Below are positions 36,043 to 45,300 of a stretch of 64,000 nt of DNA, piece by piece. Every line of letters begins with the position of its first letter. Position 1 is the stretch's first letter. The stretch comes from Alcaligenes endophyticus (GTDB taxonomy: Bacteria; Pseudomonadota; Gammaproteobacteria; Burkholderiales; Burkholderiaceae_B): assembly GCF_026344035.1 (NCBI RefSeq), contig NZ_JAPKND010000002.1, forward strand, positions 186,001-250,000, written 5' to 3'. Below the pieces are notes generated by a model. That model saw nothing but the letters and a program-made list of their open reading frames with translations, did no database searches and was not told where the DNA came from. A program made the position numbers and the translations under genes.

Positions 36043-38010
36043 ATGAATACAGAAACAGCTCATTTACCAAGCCAATTAGATCCTGTTACCTTCGAGGTCT
36101 TAAAAAACTCGTTCATTACGAGTGTTGATCAAATGGCTGAACAAATATTAAGAACTTGCTATTCGTTTGTGATTTACAACCGTGACTTTTCTAGTGGTCT
36201 GCACGATGCGCAAGGTAACTCTGTGGCACAAGGCAATCAAGATATTGCTGTTCACGTAGGAACGTTGCATTTCACTTGTAAAGCAGTGATAGCAGCCTTT
36301 GAAAACGATATTCATCCAGGTGATGTGTATGCCATTAATGATCCTTACGCGGGCGGAACACATTTTAATGATGTAAGGCTTATTCGCCCCATTTTTATGG
36401 GAGATCAACTGATCGGCTTTAGTCAGTCCAATGGGCATTGGTCTGATGTGGGCGGTAGTGTGCCAGGCTCCTTCGATGTCACCGCGCGCGAGATGTTTAA
36501 AGAGGGTTTGCGTATCACTCCTGTGCGGCTTTTTTCTAAAGGTGTTTTTTGTAAAGATATTGCTCATTTAATTGCGTCAAATACCCGTGACCCCGCTTCG
36601 ATTATTGGTGATATTCATTCACAGTCTCAAGCAACTCAAGTGTGTGAACGAGAAATAATACGTCTTTGTGAAAAATACGGAGTGGATACGGTGTTAGAGG
36701 GTATGAGTGCGGTACAAGATTACGTAGAGCGCGCCGCCCGTCAGCGCATTCAAGCACTACCGGATGGGGTGTGGGAAACTCAAGATTTCATAGATAGGGA
36801 CCCCATGTCGGGCGAAGGCTTAATCCCCATTCGTGTGAAACTTACCATTGAAGGTGACAAGGTCAGCTATGACTTTAGCGGTAGTCATCCCACCATAGGG
36901 TCTATCTATAACTCAGCGTTTGGTTCAACCTTCTCAGCAGTTGCTGCGGGCATGAAAACATTTTTTCCCGATTTACCTTTAAATAGCGGGTTTTATCGTG
37001 TATTTGATGTGATAGCGCCCGAAAATAGCATTGTTAATGCAAGCTGGCCCGTAGCGGTTACTGGATTTTTAATGCCGTTCGAAAAAATCATGAATGCTAT
37101 TTATGAAATTTGGTCGCAAGTCATGCCAGAACGTGCCACAGCATGTGCTTTTAATCTTGAATATTTATTAGCAGGTGGCAAAGATAAACGTCATAGCAGT
37201 AAACCGACTTTTATGTTCTATGACTGGTTGCCTGGCGGATGGGGCGGGCGCAATGGTAAAGACGGTAGTAACGTCACTACTGCCTCGTTTGGTGTAGGTT
37301 TAATGTCGCAGCCGGTTGAAGGCCAAGAGCGGGCGAACCCCGTGTTAACCACCGAGTTCCAAATACTTACTGATTCCGCTGGCCCAGGTAAGTGGCGAGG
37401 AGGCGTAGGAGTAGTAAAAACATCTATTATTGGTCAAGCTGAAGATCCGGTGATTTCTTATATTTGTGATCGTGAGAGAGCTATTGTGTGGGGGGTTAAC
37501 GGGGGCCTTCCTTCTATGCCACATGGTTTAACACTAACTAGAAAAGAGACAGGCAAACGAGAGTGGCTTGGGTCTGTATTTTCAGACGTAGCGTTAGATC
37601 AGGGTGATATGTTTAGTCGGCCTACTGCGGGCGGTGGTGGTTTTGGTGATCCATTAGAACGCGACCCTGAAATGGTGCTCGAAGACGTTATCGATGAATA
37701 TGTATCTATTGCTCGTGCTGCCAAAGATTATGGTGTGGTTGTGGTGGCGTTGGATCCTGAGATTTGCAAGTATCACATAGATTTGGAAGCTACCGAGGCT
37801 TTACGTCAAGAGATTCGCAGCAAGCGTAAAAGCTGGATCCGTCGAGATCCTAGCGAGGTATCTGAACAATACAAGCAAGGAGAAATTGATCAATTAGATG
37901 TCGTGCGTCGTTACGGGGTAATCTTGGATTGGGGTAGTGGTGATCTCTTACCTAAAACTACACGCCAATTTCGTGAAATGCTTGAGCTACGTACTGTCAG
38001 TAATTGGTAG
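36043..38010 (+). CDS. hyuB: Hydantoinase/oxoprolinase family subunit B (HyuB)
   Basis: This 655-residue partner subunit has the family N-terminus D-P-V-T-F-E-V-L-K-N-S-F, the conserved Y-A-I-N-D-P-Y-A-G-G-T-H, the H-W-x-D-V-G-G motif (here G-H-W-S-D-V-G-G), and G-P-G-K-W-R-G-G-V-G near residue 455. A C-terminal tail past the G-G-G-G-F-G-D-P-L motif (about 120 residues) includes the Y-G-V-V-V-V-A-L segment often found in HyuB of carboxylase-like members. It is cytosolic and forms a heteromer with HyuA. It is last in the araC-hyuA-hyuB group. Confidence 0.93.
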   Translation: MNTETAHLPSQLDPVTFEVLKNSFITSVDQMAEQILRTCYSFVIYNRDFSSGLHDAQGNSVAQGNQDIAVHVGTLHFTCKAVIAAFENDIHPGDVYAINDPYAGGTHFNDVRLIRPIFMGDQLIGFSQSNGHWSDVGGSVPGSFDVTAREMFKEGLRITPVRLFSKGVFCKDIAHLIASNTRDPASIIGDIHSQSQATQVCEREIIRLCEKYGVDTVLEGMSAVQDYVERAARQRIQALPDGVWETQDFIDRDPMSGEGLIPIRVKLTIEGDKVSYDFSGSHPTIGSIYNSAFGSTFSAVAAGMKTFFPDLPLNSGFYRVFDVIAPENSIVNASWPVAVTGFLMPFEKIMNAIYEIWSQVMPERATACAFNLEYLLAGGKDKRHSSKPTFMFYDWLPGGWGGRNGKDGSNVTTASFGVGLMSQPVEGQERANPVLTTEFQILTDSAGPGKWRGGVGVVKTSIIGQAEDPVISYICDRERAIVWGVNGGLPSMPHGLTLTRKETGKREWLGSVFSDVALDQGDMFSRPTAGGGGFGDPLERDPEMVLEDVIDEYVSIARAAKDYGVVVVALDPEICKYHIDLEATEALRQEIRSKRKSWIRRDPSEVSEQYKQGEIDQLDVVRRYGVILDWGSGDLLPKTTRQFREMLELRTVSNW

Positions 38011-38234
38011 CGCTTTTATTGGTGGCATCTAGATCGTAGGGTAGATCCAGTCAGCGCGGAAAATATTTCTCCAAAAGCTTGAGGCCGCTTAACCGTGTTA
38101 ACGGCCGACCAGCCAGGGAGTTACTGGTCTAGAACGGCAGCAGGAGGCTGCGCCCGTTTGCAGGCTATCACCACGGGGCTGGTGTTTGGGTGGATCTTTT
38201 ACTTTGCGAAGTTTGCGCACGCTACACTATTAGC

Positions 38235-38654
38235 ATGAACGAACATTCCACACCAAATTTGACGGTCAACGAGGACGAAGTGGTTTTTACTGCTATCCGT
38301 TCGCAAGGCGCTGGAGGGCAAAATGTAAACAAAGTATCTAGCGCAGTGCACTTACGATTTGATATTACGGCATCCTCGTTACCAGAACTGGTTAAAGCAC
38401 GATTGCTTACTTTGAGTGATCATCGGGTCACGAGTGCAGGTGAAATCGTGATTAAGGCTCAGAATAGTCGACGACAAGAACAGAATAAAATAGACGCATT
38501 AGCTCGACTTCAAGCCTTGATTGATAGTGTTGCCACTGTTCCTAAAACGCGTAAACCGACGCGGCCGACACTGGGCTCCAAACGACGCAGATTAGAACAA
38601 AAAACCGCACGCGCACAAATCAAGCAGTTTCGATCACGTATCAAACATCCCTGA
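38235..38654 (+). CDS. arfB: Alternative ribosome-rescue factor ArfB (peptidyl-tRNA hydrolase, YaeJ family)
   Basis: This 139-residue release-factor-like protein, started at ATG 38235 (the upstream in-frame extension has no family match), carries the catalytic G-G-Q in Q-G-A-G-G-Q-N-V-N-K near residue 29. Its C-terminal tail is strongly basic (K-R-R-R-L-E-Q-K, I-K-Q-F-R-S-R-I-K) and enters the empty mRNA channel of stalled ribosomes. It frees non-stop ribosomes independently of tmRNA. It is a core gene standing next to a decayed island. Confidence 0.93.
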   Translation: MNEHSTPNLTVNEDEVVFTAIRSQGAGGQNVNKVSSAVHLRFDITASSLPELVKARLLTLSDHRVTSAGEIVIKAQNSRRQEQNKIDALARLQALIDSVATVPKTRKPTRPTLGSKRRRLEQKTARAQIKQFRSRIKHP

Positions 38655-38671
38655 CTTTTTGATTACAGTCG

Positions 38672-38872
38672 TTATTTTGGAGGATTGGCAGCACGCCTAT
38701 GCCCGGAGACGGTTTGGGGTAACGGGTCTTTCTTATAAGTATTGTCGGTAGAAGTATCAAATAGCGTGGCCATTTGGCCTTGGATTAACCATACAGTATC
38801 CCGATTCAGTGCTACTTCAAGCTGAGCTTTGCCATCTTGGCTAATAAATAGTTGGATTGGTTGATCAATCAT
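38672..38872 (-). pseudogene. Remnant of a RhuM-family gene
   Basis: The frame encodes Q-P-I-Q-L-F-I-S-Q-D-G-K-A-Q-L-E-V and D-T-V-W-L-I-Q-G-Q-M-A-T-L-F, the N-terminal signature of RhuM/Fic-associated virulence proteins (usually over 300 residues). After S-T-D-N the expected L-H-L-K-N-I block is missing and the frame ends after about 20 unrelated residues. Only the first 45 residues of the parent gene survive. RhuM genes are typical of mobile islands. It borders the toxin-antitoxin remnant to the right. Confidence 0.72.
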
Positions 38873-39539
38873 CTGGGTTGTCCCTAGGTGTATCTAGTTC
38901 AAGCCGTCATTATGTATTCGAAATAGCCTTCGTTGGCAGAATGGGCTACCAATTATCGTCTTATCTTATATTTATAGGATAAAAACCTCTATCAGATTGT
39001 GGTGCGTAGCTTTATCTCAGTTTATGCGGCAGCCTTTATTGGGCGTAAAGGCTTATATAAAGTCCGGTGCTAGTTGATGTTTCGTCACAATAGTTAAAGT
39101 GTGCAAGGCGCTACAGTTAGGCTCTGTCGTTTACGTAATATATTCTGCGTAAACGTGTTCATATACAAATAATTACTGCTATGAACTGAGCACTTTTTAG
39201 CACACGAATTAGCTCATGGCGGAGAGCATTTTATATCTCTGATGAGGTAGAGTGCATTCACCTATTTGTATGTATGAAGCAAGAGTTTAGGCCTTCTTGT
39301 GGTGTGTTCTTTGTTTGACTAGGGGCCAGAGGATTATGATGCCACCAACACTGTGTTTTTTGAGATTGTACAAAACTTGGTGTGACAATAAACACTCTTT
39401 AATATTAACTAGTTATTGATTTATCTTGATGTAAGTGTTTTCATTGACTTTCAATTAAGCGTAGTGTTTTGGGATATTAGCGGGAAGCGCGTGGCATTGA
39501 AGCTGGCCCAGACAATCAGAGTGATTAATATCTTTTCCA
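38873..39539. other. AT-rich non-coding stretch beside island remnants, about 670 bp
   Basis: No convincing gene is present. It includes an inverted repeat CGTTTACG (39128-39135) / CGTAAACG (39148-39155) with a 12-nt spacer, which could be an operator or an element end. I found no transposase, integrase or attachment site. Confidence 0.4.
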
Positions 39540-39802
39540 ACCCAGGCCGGATGGCTGGTGGTGGAAGATTTCATCGAGGCAGCCGCCCGAAAAGCAAGTT
39601 CCCCCGATGTGGCCAACCGCCAGCGGGCGATCTGATGGAGGGTACTGGCGGCGTACGTGGCATCTACTATTTTCATGATGATGCCATGCCCCTTTACCTT
39701 CTGACGCTGTTCGCCAAGGGTGATAAGGTCAATCTCAGTCAGGCTGAGCGCAACGAATTGGCAGGTTTGGTAGATCTGTTGGTACAGATTTGGAAAGGAT
39801 AA
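39540..39802 (+). pseudogene. Crippled RelE/HigB-type toxin gene
   Basis: The C-terminal half reads clearly as G-D-L-M-E-G-T-G-G-V-R-G-I-Y-Y-F-H-D and P-L-Y-L-L-T-L-F-A-K-G-D-K-V-N-L-S, diagnostic of RelE/ParE-superfamily toxins. Two lesions are visible. The family normally has two G-G-V-R blocks about 16 residues apart with the basic K-x-R-W and G-x-G-K-S-G segment between; here they collapse into one, removing catalytic basic residues. Upstream of G-D-L-M the coding sense lies in another frame (V-E-D-F-I-E-A-A-A-R-K) and hits TGA, so a frameshift separates the N-terminus. It is probably inactive. It overlaps the start region of the following antitoxin. Confidence 0.7.
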
Positions 39803-39807
39803 TGATT

Positions 39808-40092
39808 ATGAGCAAAGCATTCGACAACATCAAACAAGGCCTGCAGGAAGCAATTGATCACGCGCGTGGAAAAGAGATCGGTGTCAAGGTGCATCGGCCT
39901 CGGTCCGTGGATGTAAAGGTCGTGCGGGCCAAGGTCGGCATGACGCAAGAGCAGTTTGCGGCGCGGTTTGGTTTTTCCACGGCCACGCTACGACACTGGG
40001 AACGAGGCGACAGGACGCCACGCGGTCCGGCGCTAGTCCTTTTGAACGTGATTGAGCGTAATCCAGATGCGGTGATCGAAGCGCTTGAGTGA
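39808..40092 (+). CDS. HigA-type antitoxin, XRE-like helix-turn-helix
   Basis: This 94-residue protein begins M-S-K-A-F-D-N-I-K-Q-G-L-Q-E-A-I, the usual start of the antitoxin partner of RelE/HigB2 toxins, and has a helix-turn-helix at about residues 42-75 (V-G-M-T-Q-E-Q-F-A-A-R-F-G-F-S-T-A-T-L-R-H-W-E). AAAGG lies 9 bp upstream of the ATG at 39808; ATGs at 39802 and 39790 are alternatives. Its toxin gene immediately upstream is broken, so it now stands as an orphan DNA-binding repressor. It is GC-richer than the flanking DNA. Confidence 0.88.
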   Translation: MSKAFDNIKQGLQEAIDHARGKEIGVKVHRPRSVDVKVVRAKVGMTQEQFAARFGFSTATLRHWERGDRTPRGPALVLLNVIERNPDAVIEALE

Positions 40093-40108
40093 ATGCCAGG
40101 AGCATTAA

Positions 40109-40441
40109 ATGAATATCAACACTGAAATTCGCCATACAACAAAGGCAGGAAGTAATATATTCCTCGAACTGGGCTTTCCGCCTGAAGAGGCAAAACGGCT
40201 GCAGGCCGAATCCAAGCAACAAATAAATGATACACAGTTGTTCAAAGAGCAGTTGATGGCTGAGCTGGCTTTGTGGATGGAAGAGAACCACCTGAAGCAG
40301 GCCGAGGCAGCCGAGATTCTGATAGTGCCGCGTCCCCGAGTTTCAGATGTTGTGAACAAAAAAACGAGTAAGTTCACGATTGATGCTCTGGTGGGTATGC
40401 TGAGCCGCATTGGTAGGCCTGTGACGCTTTCAGTGAGCTAG
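40109..40441 (+). CDS. XRE-family antitoxin-like protein (HTH_37 type)
   Basis: This 110-residue protein has an N-terminal G-S-N-I-F-L-E-L-G-F-P-P-E-E-A block and a helix-turn-helix (W-M-E-E-N-H-L-K-Q-A-E-A-A-E-I-L, V-S-D-V-V-N-K-K-T-S-K-F) at about residues 52-95, typical of HigA-like antitoxins whose HigB toxin gene normally lies just upstream. Here the upstream neighbour is another antitoxin and no toxin of its own is present. It follows by 16 bp, so both are likely cotranscribed. Confidence 0.85.
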   Translation: MNINTEIRHTTKAGSNIFLELGFPPEEAKRLQAESKQQINDTQLFKEQLMAELALWMEENHLKQAEAAEILIVPRPRVSDVVNKKTSKFTIDALVGMLSRIGRPVTLSVS

Positions 40442-40780
40442 ACCGAACAAACGGGGGGTGTGTGTATTGCGCCCAGAGCACTGAAGGGGTCAAGAGCATG
40501 AGCGAATGTCGGCTCAAGCATACGCGGCAAGGCAATCAGTTGATGTGGCTGTATTTGAGCGTGCCCAAGTGCCAGTGTCGCGCAAGTGAGCGTTATTTTC
40601 GGCTCCCTTTAGCGGTATTGGCCCACGTTATCGCAGCACGGAAGCCTTTTAGTTAGAGGTATTTGAGGCGCATGATGGCGGCGTAATTTTCCCAGTACAC
40701 TCTTGGTTAGAGCCTATTGTGCGCATTTGGCTAACTATTCATCTAATGGCATGTTTAGGTCAAAGCCAGACTTAGAAAGC
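40442..40780. other. Region between the antitoxin pair and the tRNA terminator, about 340 bp
   Basis: It contains one 64-codon open frame (40462-40656) with no recognisable domain, high Cys/Arg content and no clear ribosome binding site; I treat it as unsupported. No integrase or direct repeat of the tRNA 3' end was found. Confidence 0.35.
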
Positions 40781-40806
40781 AAAAGAGCCGACATGAAGTC
40801 GGCTCT
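40781..40806 (-). terminator. Rho-independent terminator of the tRNA
   Basis: Read on the minus strand, AGAGCCGAC and GTCGGCTCT (plus coordinates 40798-40806 and 40784-40792) form a 9-bp stem with a 5-nt loop, followed by TTTT. It lies 27 bp past the tRNA CCA end. Confidence 0.85.
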
Positions 40807-40832
40807 AAGTACTTGATACTACTAAGTAATTC

Positions 40833-40909
40833 TGGTGGCGCATCCCTGATTCGAACAGGGGACCTGCGGATTATGATTCCGTCGCTCTAACCTGCTGAGC
40901 TAATGCGCC
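40833..40909 (-). tRNA. tRNA with CAT anticodon, probably tRNA-Met
   Basis: The minus strand reads GGCGCAT-TA-GCTC-AGCAGGTTA-GAGC for acceptor and D arm, an anticodon loop ATCATAA with CAT, a TTCGAAT T-loop, and an encoded CCA end. The acceptor stem GGCGCAT/ATGCGCC pairs perfectly. CAT can belong to elongator Met or to lysidine-modified Ile2; I favour Met. A terminator follows at 40781-40806. Confidence 0.93.
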
Positions 40910-41014
40910 GTAAAGAATATGATTATAGCAAGGTTTTTTGTCTTGGCAAGTGGTTTTTGTGATTTATTTGAAGTTTATTCGTATTTGGACGTGTTTTTTG
41001 GCGCTGGAGTGGGG

Positions 41015-42022
41015 TTAGAGGGAGTCTTGGAGGTCTTTGGCGGTTTTTATGCTGGAGTGTAGGGGGAGGTTGACGGCGTTTTTGGTGGCGATGACTTCGG
41101 CCATGATGCTGACGGCGATTTCGGCTGGGGTTTTGCTGTTGATGTAGATGCCAATAGGGCTTCTTAGGGCAGCAAGGGTTTCCTCAGTTTGCTCTAGGAA
41201 GTCGATCATTCGTTGACGGCGTGCTGCGCTGTTGCGTCTGGAGCCTATGGCGCCAACGTAAAAAGCGGGGGAGTGTAGGGCTTCGAGTAGGGCCATGTCG
41301 TCAAGTTTTGGGTCGTGCGTCAGAGCAATGATGCAGGAGCGGGGGTCGGGGTTGAAGGCGAGTACTTCGTCGTCGGGCATGCCTTTGACCAGTTTTGCTT
41401 TGTCTACTGACCATGTTTGGTTGTATTGATGTCTGGGGTCGCAAACGGTGACGTCGAAACCATTAAACAGTGCCATGGTGGCTAAGTATTCGCTTAACTG
41501 TCCGGCGCCGATTAGCAGCATACGGTATTTGGGGCCAAACCCGATATGCAGCCATTCGCCATCAAAGTAAAGGGGTTCAGGCTTTACGGTTCTTTGTAGC
41601 TGTACGAGGCCGTTGTGTATGTTTAGGGACCGTAGCATGAGCTTGCCACTATCGAGTTCGTGGGTAAGCTGAGCGAGTAGGGTGGGGTCGGGGTTATATT
41701 CTAATAACAGTTCAATCGTGCCGCCACAGGGCAAACCAAAGCGGTGGGCTTCCTCTGTGGTGACGCCATACGTGCGTATTTCCGGTGTCGCGTCTGCTTT
41801 AGCAGCCACTGCACCGGTTTGGCTATATTGCCTGATCAGGTCATCTTCTATACAGCCGCCCGAGACTGAGCCAATCACGCGGCCATCGTCTCGAATAGCC
41901 ATCATGGCACCCACCGGGCGTGGCGAGGAGCCCCAAGTGCGCAGCACGGTGACTAATATAGCGTTGTGCTGTGCGCGCCAATTCAGTAATTCCCTTAGTA
42001 CTAATAAATCAATATTTTCCAT
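41015..42022 (-). CDS. XdhC/CoxI family protein
   Basis: This 335-residue cytosolic protein has the N-terminal XdhC/CoxI domain (V-L-R-T-W-G-S-S-P-R-P-V-G-A-M-M, G-S-V-S-G-G-C-I-E-D-D-L near residue 55) and a C-terminal Rossmann domain (L-L-I-G-A-G-Q-L-S-E-Y-L-A, A-L-T-H-D-P-K-L-D, Y-V-G-A-I-G-S-R-R-N-S). XdhC proteins bind molybdenum cofactor and insert its sulfurated form into xanthine-dehydrogenase-type hydroxylases. No molybdenum hydroxylase gene is in the window, so its client lies elsewhere. It stands alone between the tRNA and the giant adhesin gene. Confidence 0.92.
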   Translation of the reverse strand: MENIDLLVLRELLNWRAQHNAILVTVLRTWGSSPRPVGAMMAIRDDGRVIGSVSGGCIEDDLIRQYSQTGAVAAKADATPEIRTYGVTTEEAHRFGLPCGGTIELLLEYNPDPTLLAQLTHELDSGKLMLRSLNIHNGLVQLQRTVKPEPLYFDGEWLHIGFGPKYRMLLIGAGQLSEYLATMALFNGFDVTVCDPRHQYNQTWSVDKAKLVKGMPDDEVLAFNPDPRSCIIALTHDPKLDDMALLEALHSPAFYVGAIGSRRNSAARRQRMIDFLEQTEETLAALRSPIGIYINSKTPAEIAVSIMAEVIATKNAVNLPLHSSIKTAKDLQDSL

Positions 42023-42260
42023 TATGGTGGGACTTGTTACGCTTGGGATGATGAAGAGATAGTTTGGAGTAGCAGGCTAAGCATAGCACTCGTCTCACTC
42101 TACTACACCTCGTTTTTATCATTATGAGTGTAGTCATACGAAACGACCAAGATCCATGGCCTGGCATAAGGTTGCACTTGGGCGCTTTGGGTTTAATGCC
42201 TTTCTGGAGGGTGCGCGCCTGTATTTGAGGTTACGTAAAAAGAGTTAAACCTTATGGAAT

Positions 42261-42294
42261 CCACCACACTGCGGTTGGATGAGCAGTGTGGTGG
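42261..42294 (-). terminator. Terminator hairpin after the giant TpsA gene
   Basis: CCACCACACTGC (42261-42272) and GCAGTGTGGTGG (42283-42294) form a perfect 12-bp stem with a 10-nt loop, 16 bp past the stop codon. A T-rich stretch follows only about 18 nt later on the minus strand. Confidence 0.65.
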
Positions 42295-42309
42295 GTGTGC
42301 GGGTGGGAG

Positions 42310-45300
42310 TTATGGGTTCAGTATGGCGTTGCGCTCGTCCTCGCTAAGTTTATGGCTAGCCGCCGTAAGAGACTGACCTAAGCCCACGATTTGTACGGGT
42401 TTATCGTAGTCATAGTGGGTGGGGGCCAACTTTGCGCTATGGGCGGGTTGGGAGGGAGCAGAGCTTTGTGCCGAGCCAAAACCCAGTACCTGCACCTGAA
42501 TTTGCGACGGCTGATTGCTGCGGGCGGCGTCGCGGGTGCGGGCTAGGGTTTCTTGGGCGGCGGTGGCGGCGCTGGTGGCGGCACTGCTGGCGCTGGTGAG
42601 GGCGCCGACGTTGACGGTGACGGCTATGGGGATGCCTTTGGATTCGCCTTGGACTTGGATGTTTTCGGCGTTGACGACGTGTAGGGCGGCGAGGTTGACG
42701 TTGCCGGAGACGCGGCGGGGTGGGGTGAAGATTTGAGTGGTTTTGGCGCCGCGGCCGGCGTTGATGTCACCTTGGGCGGACCAGGCCAAAATATCCCCAC
42801 CGAAGGTGGTCATGATGCGGCTTTGGCCGAGCAAAATGCTACCTAGGGAGTACATTTGTATATTGCCCTGGCCGCGGGTGATGAGGCCGGCGGTGGCGGG
42901 GGGGATGGCTGAGCCTTCTATGCCGTAAATTTGTGCACCACCGGGGGTGAGGATTTGTATATCGCCGCCTACATCGGTGTGTACACCGGAAGCGCCGTAC
43001 ATGAGTACGTCGCCTTGGTAGTAAATGGGCTGACCTTGTGCGTCGGTAGTGGGGAACAGAGCAGCGATGGCTTGGCGGCCACGTAAGTAGCTGCCGGCGC
43101 GGGGGCCATTGGCATCGTTATATTCACGGCCACCGGCACGCAGCTCGGCAAAGTACAGGTCGCGGGCAAAAATGCGCTGTTGTTCGCGGCCTAGGGCGGC
43201 AAAGTAAGTGCGGGCTTGCTCCACGGCATCGCTATCACCATCCGCTTCAAAGCCGTAGCGCTGTTCTAACCACGTAATCAGTTCATCGTGGTAGGTTTTT
43301 ACCACTTTACCGGCTTGGTCAGCTAAGGGGGTACCTACTATGGCGGCATTGGCGGGGTCTAGGTAGTGCTGTAGGAAGGCGTCCCACTGTGCGCCTGGGC
43401 CCATGCCGGCTTGTACAGCGATGCCGGCACCGGGGCGGTGGTCGCCGGGCATGATGGGGCCTAGGCTGTGGAAGCGGGTGTTGATGATGGTGACTTCACG
43501 GGTCCACGGGTTGATGCTTTGGTCGGCCATGCTGATGTTGCGGCCGGCGTTAATTTCTAGGGTGCCGGGGCCAGCTACCTGGAAGTTGCTAAATAAAATA
43601 TCGCGGCCAGCTTCTACGATGGAGACATCGTTGGCATGATGGTGTACGAATAGGTTGCCGGTGCGGAATGAGGAACCATAGGTGTCTTTACCGACTACCG
43701 AACCTAGTGCATTGGGCATAGAAGTTCGATTGTCTGTGCCGATTATATTACCCGAGCGCACAATATCGCGGCCGGCGCGCATCCAGACGGGGGCATGGCC
43801 TTCGTACCAGATTTGCTTGGCACGGGATCCAAATAACCCGATAAAGTCAATGACGCCGCCACTTTCTAAGCCGATAATGTCCCCATGATGGGCATAGAAG
43901 CGGCTGGGGCGGCTGTCTAGGTGGTTACTTAGGGCAGCATTGGGTACGCCAAAGGTAAATAAGCTATTGCTGAGATACATGGCGTTTTCGGCCAAGTTGT
44001 GCGCTTGCAGGTCGTAGTACTCTCCCGTACGGGACATAAAAGCCGGTTTAAAGGGGCTGTTAATGGCGTTTAGGTTGCCAGAGCGACTGATGCTTAAGCC
44101 GGCGGTGTAGATGGATTGTTTGGCGAGCAAGGATAATTGCCCCAAGGCTGATGGAGCGAGTAGCAAGGGGGCGAAGTGTACGGTGTGTTGTGAGTGTTGA
44201 ACAAAAATGCTGCCCGAGGCTGCGATGACCTGTAGCTGGGAAGGGTACACCTGCCAACCGTCGCTGGCCGCATGATGGTACTTGCCGCTGACTGGGGTGA
44301 TATAGCTTTGTGCCAGGGGCGCGGCGTGGCCGCCGGCGCTAAAGAGCTGTATGGCGGTGTTGGGCGTCCACAGAGAAAACCAGGCCTCGCCGCCCGACCC
44401 ATAAGTTTGACCTAGGTAGGAGTAGGGTAGGGTATAGGGTGTGGCCAGGCGGGTAGGGTCGGCCGTGCCGGTTAGGACTAGATCGCCTCGCGTATGTAAG
44501 CGGGCCGGGCTATCGCCCAGTACCAAGGTAATGCCGCCATTGGCAAAACCGCGTTGCTGGGCATAGGGGTCAAAGGCCCGCGTGTCCCGCACGTCGGTGC
44601 CTTCCGGTGAACGCGTATAAAACTGTTTGATGCCGCCTAGGGTGCTGCTTAAGGTGTAGGTGTCGCCGCGTAGGTTGGTGACGGTGCCCAGTAGGTTGGG
44701 GTTTTGGCCTTGCTGGTTACCGTAGCTGGGGCTCATGCGGGCTCTTGCCGCCATGTTGGGGTTCCAGCCTTGGGCGATGCGTAGTTGTAAATCGCCGCCA
44801 CCGGTTTGTAATAATGACCCATCGGCCAAGACGCGGCCGGTGCTGGCTACGGCTAGGTTTAGGGCTTGGCTGCGGGGTCTATTGTCTTCGTGTTGGCCTA
44901 GCCGCTGTAGTGTACCGGCCCCTCCCCGTATGTCTATCTGTAAGTTGCCCCCGCCTAAGGTGCCTAAGCCGGTGAAACCGATGAGCTCTGGCGTAGCAAT
45001 TAAGCCGTTTTTATTGGTGATGTCCAGAGTGGGCTGTAGATAATTGTTTATACGGGTTGCTGTGCCCGGTATATAGGTACCAAAGTTTAGCCACCAAGCC
45101 GTGGCAATAGAGTCTATACCATAGGTATTGCCGGAGGCTTGGCGCCAGAGCCAATTGCTGACCCAGCCGCTGGATTTTAGCTCTCTTAGATCGGTATCCT
45201 GGCCCATTTCTAGATAAGCGGACCAGTTATCCAAGCTTAGGTTAGACCCTGTGCGTAGTACTAGGTTGCCACCCTGCTCGGGGTACCAAGCGGCATAGGT

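Noticed and set aside
38040-38180. Possible riboswitch between hyuB and arfB
   Set aside because: Stems such as GGCCG/CGGCC and GACCAG/CTGGTC are present, but no conserved box of a known class (for example the cobalamin box) is seen; ordinary terminator structures suffice.
40462-40656. 64-codon open frame after the antitoxin pair
   Set aside because: No domain, no clear ribosome binding site, unusual Cys/Arg-rich composition; most likely a chance frame in island debris.
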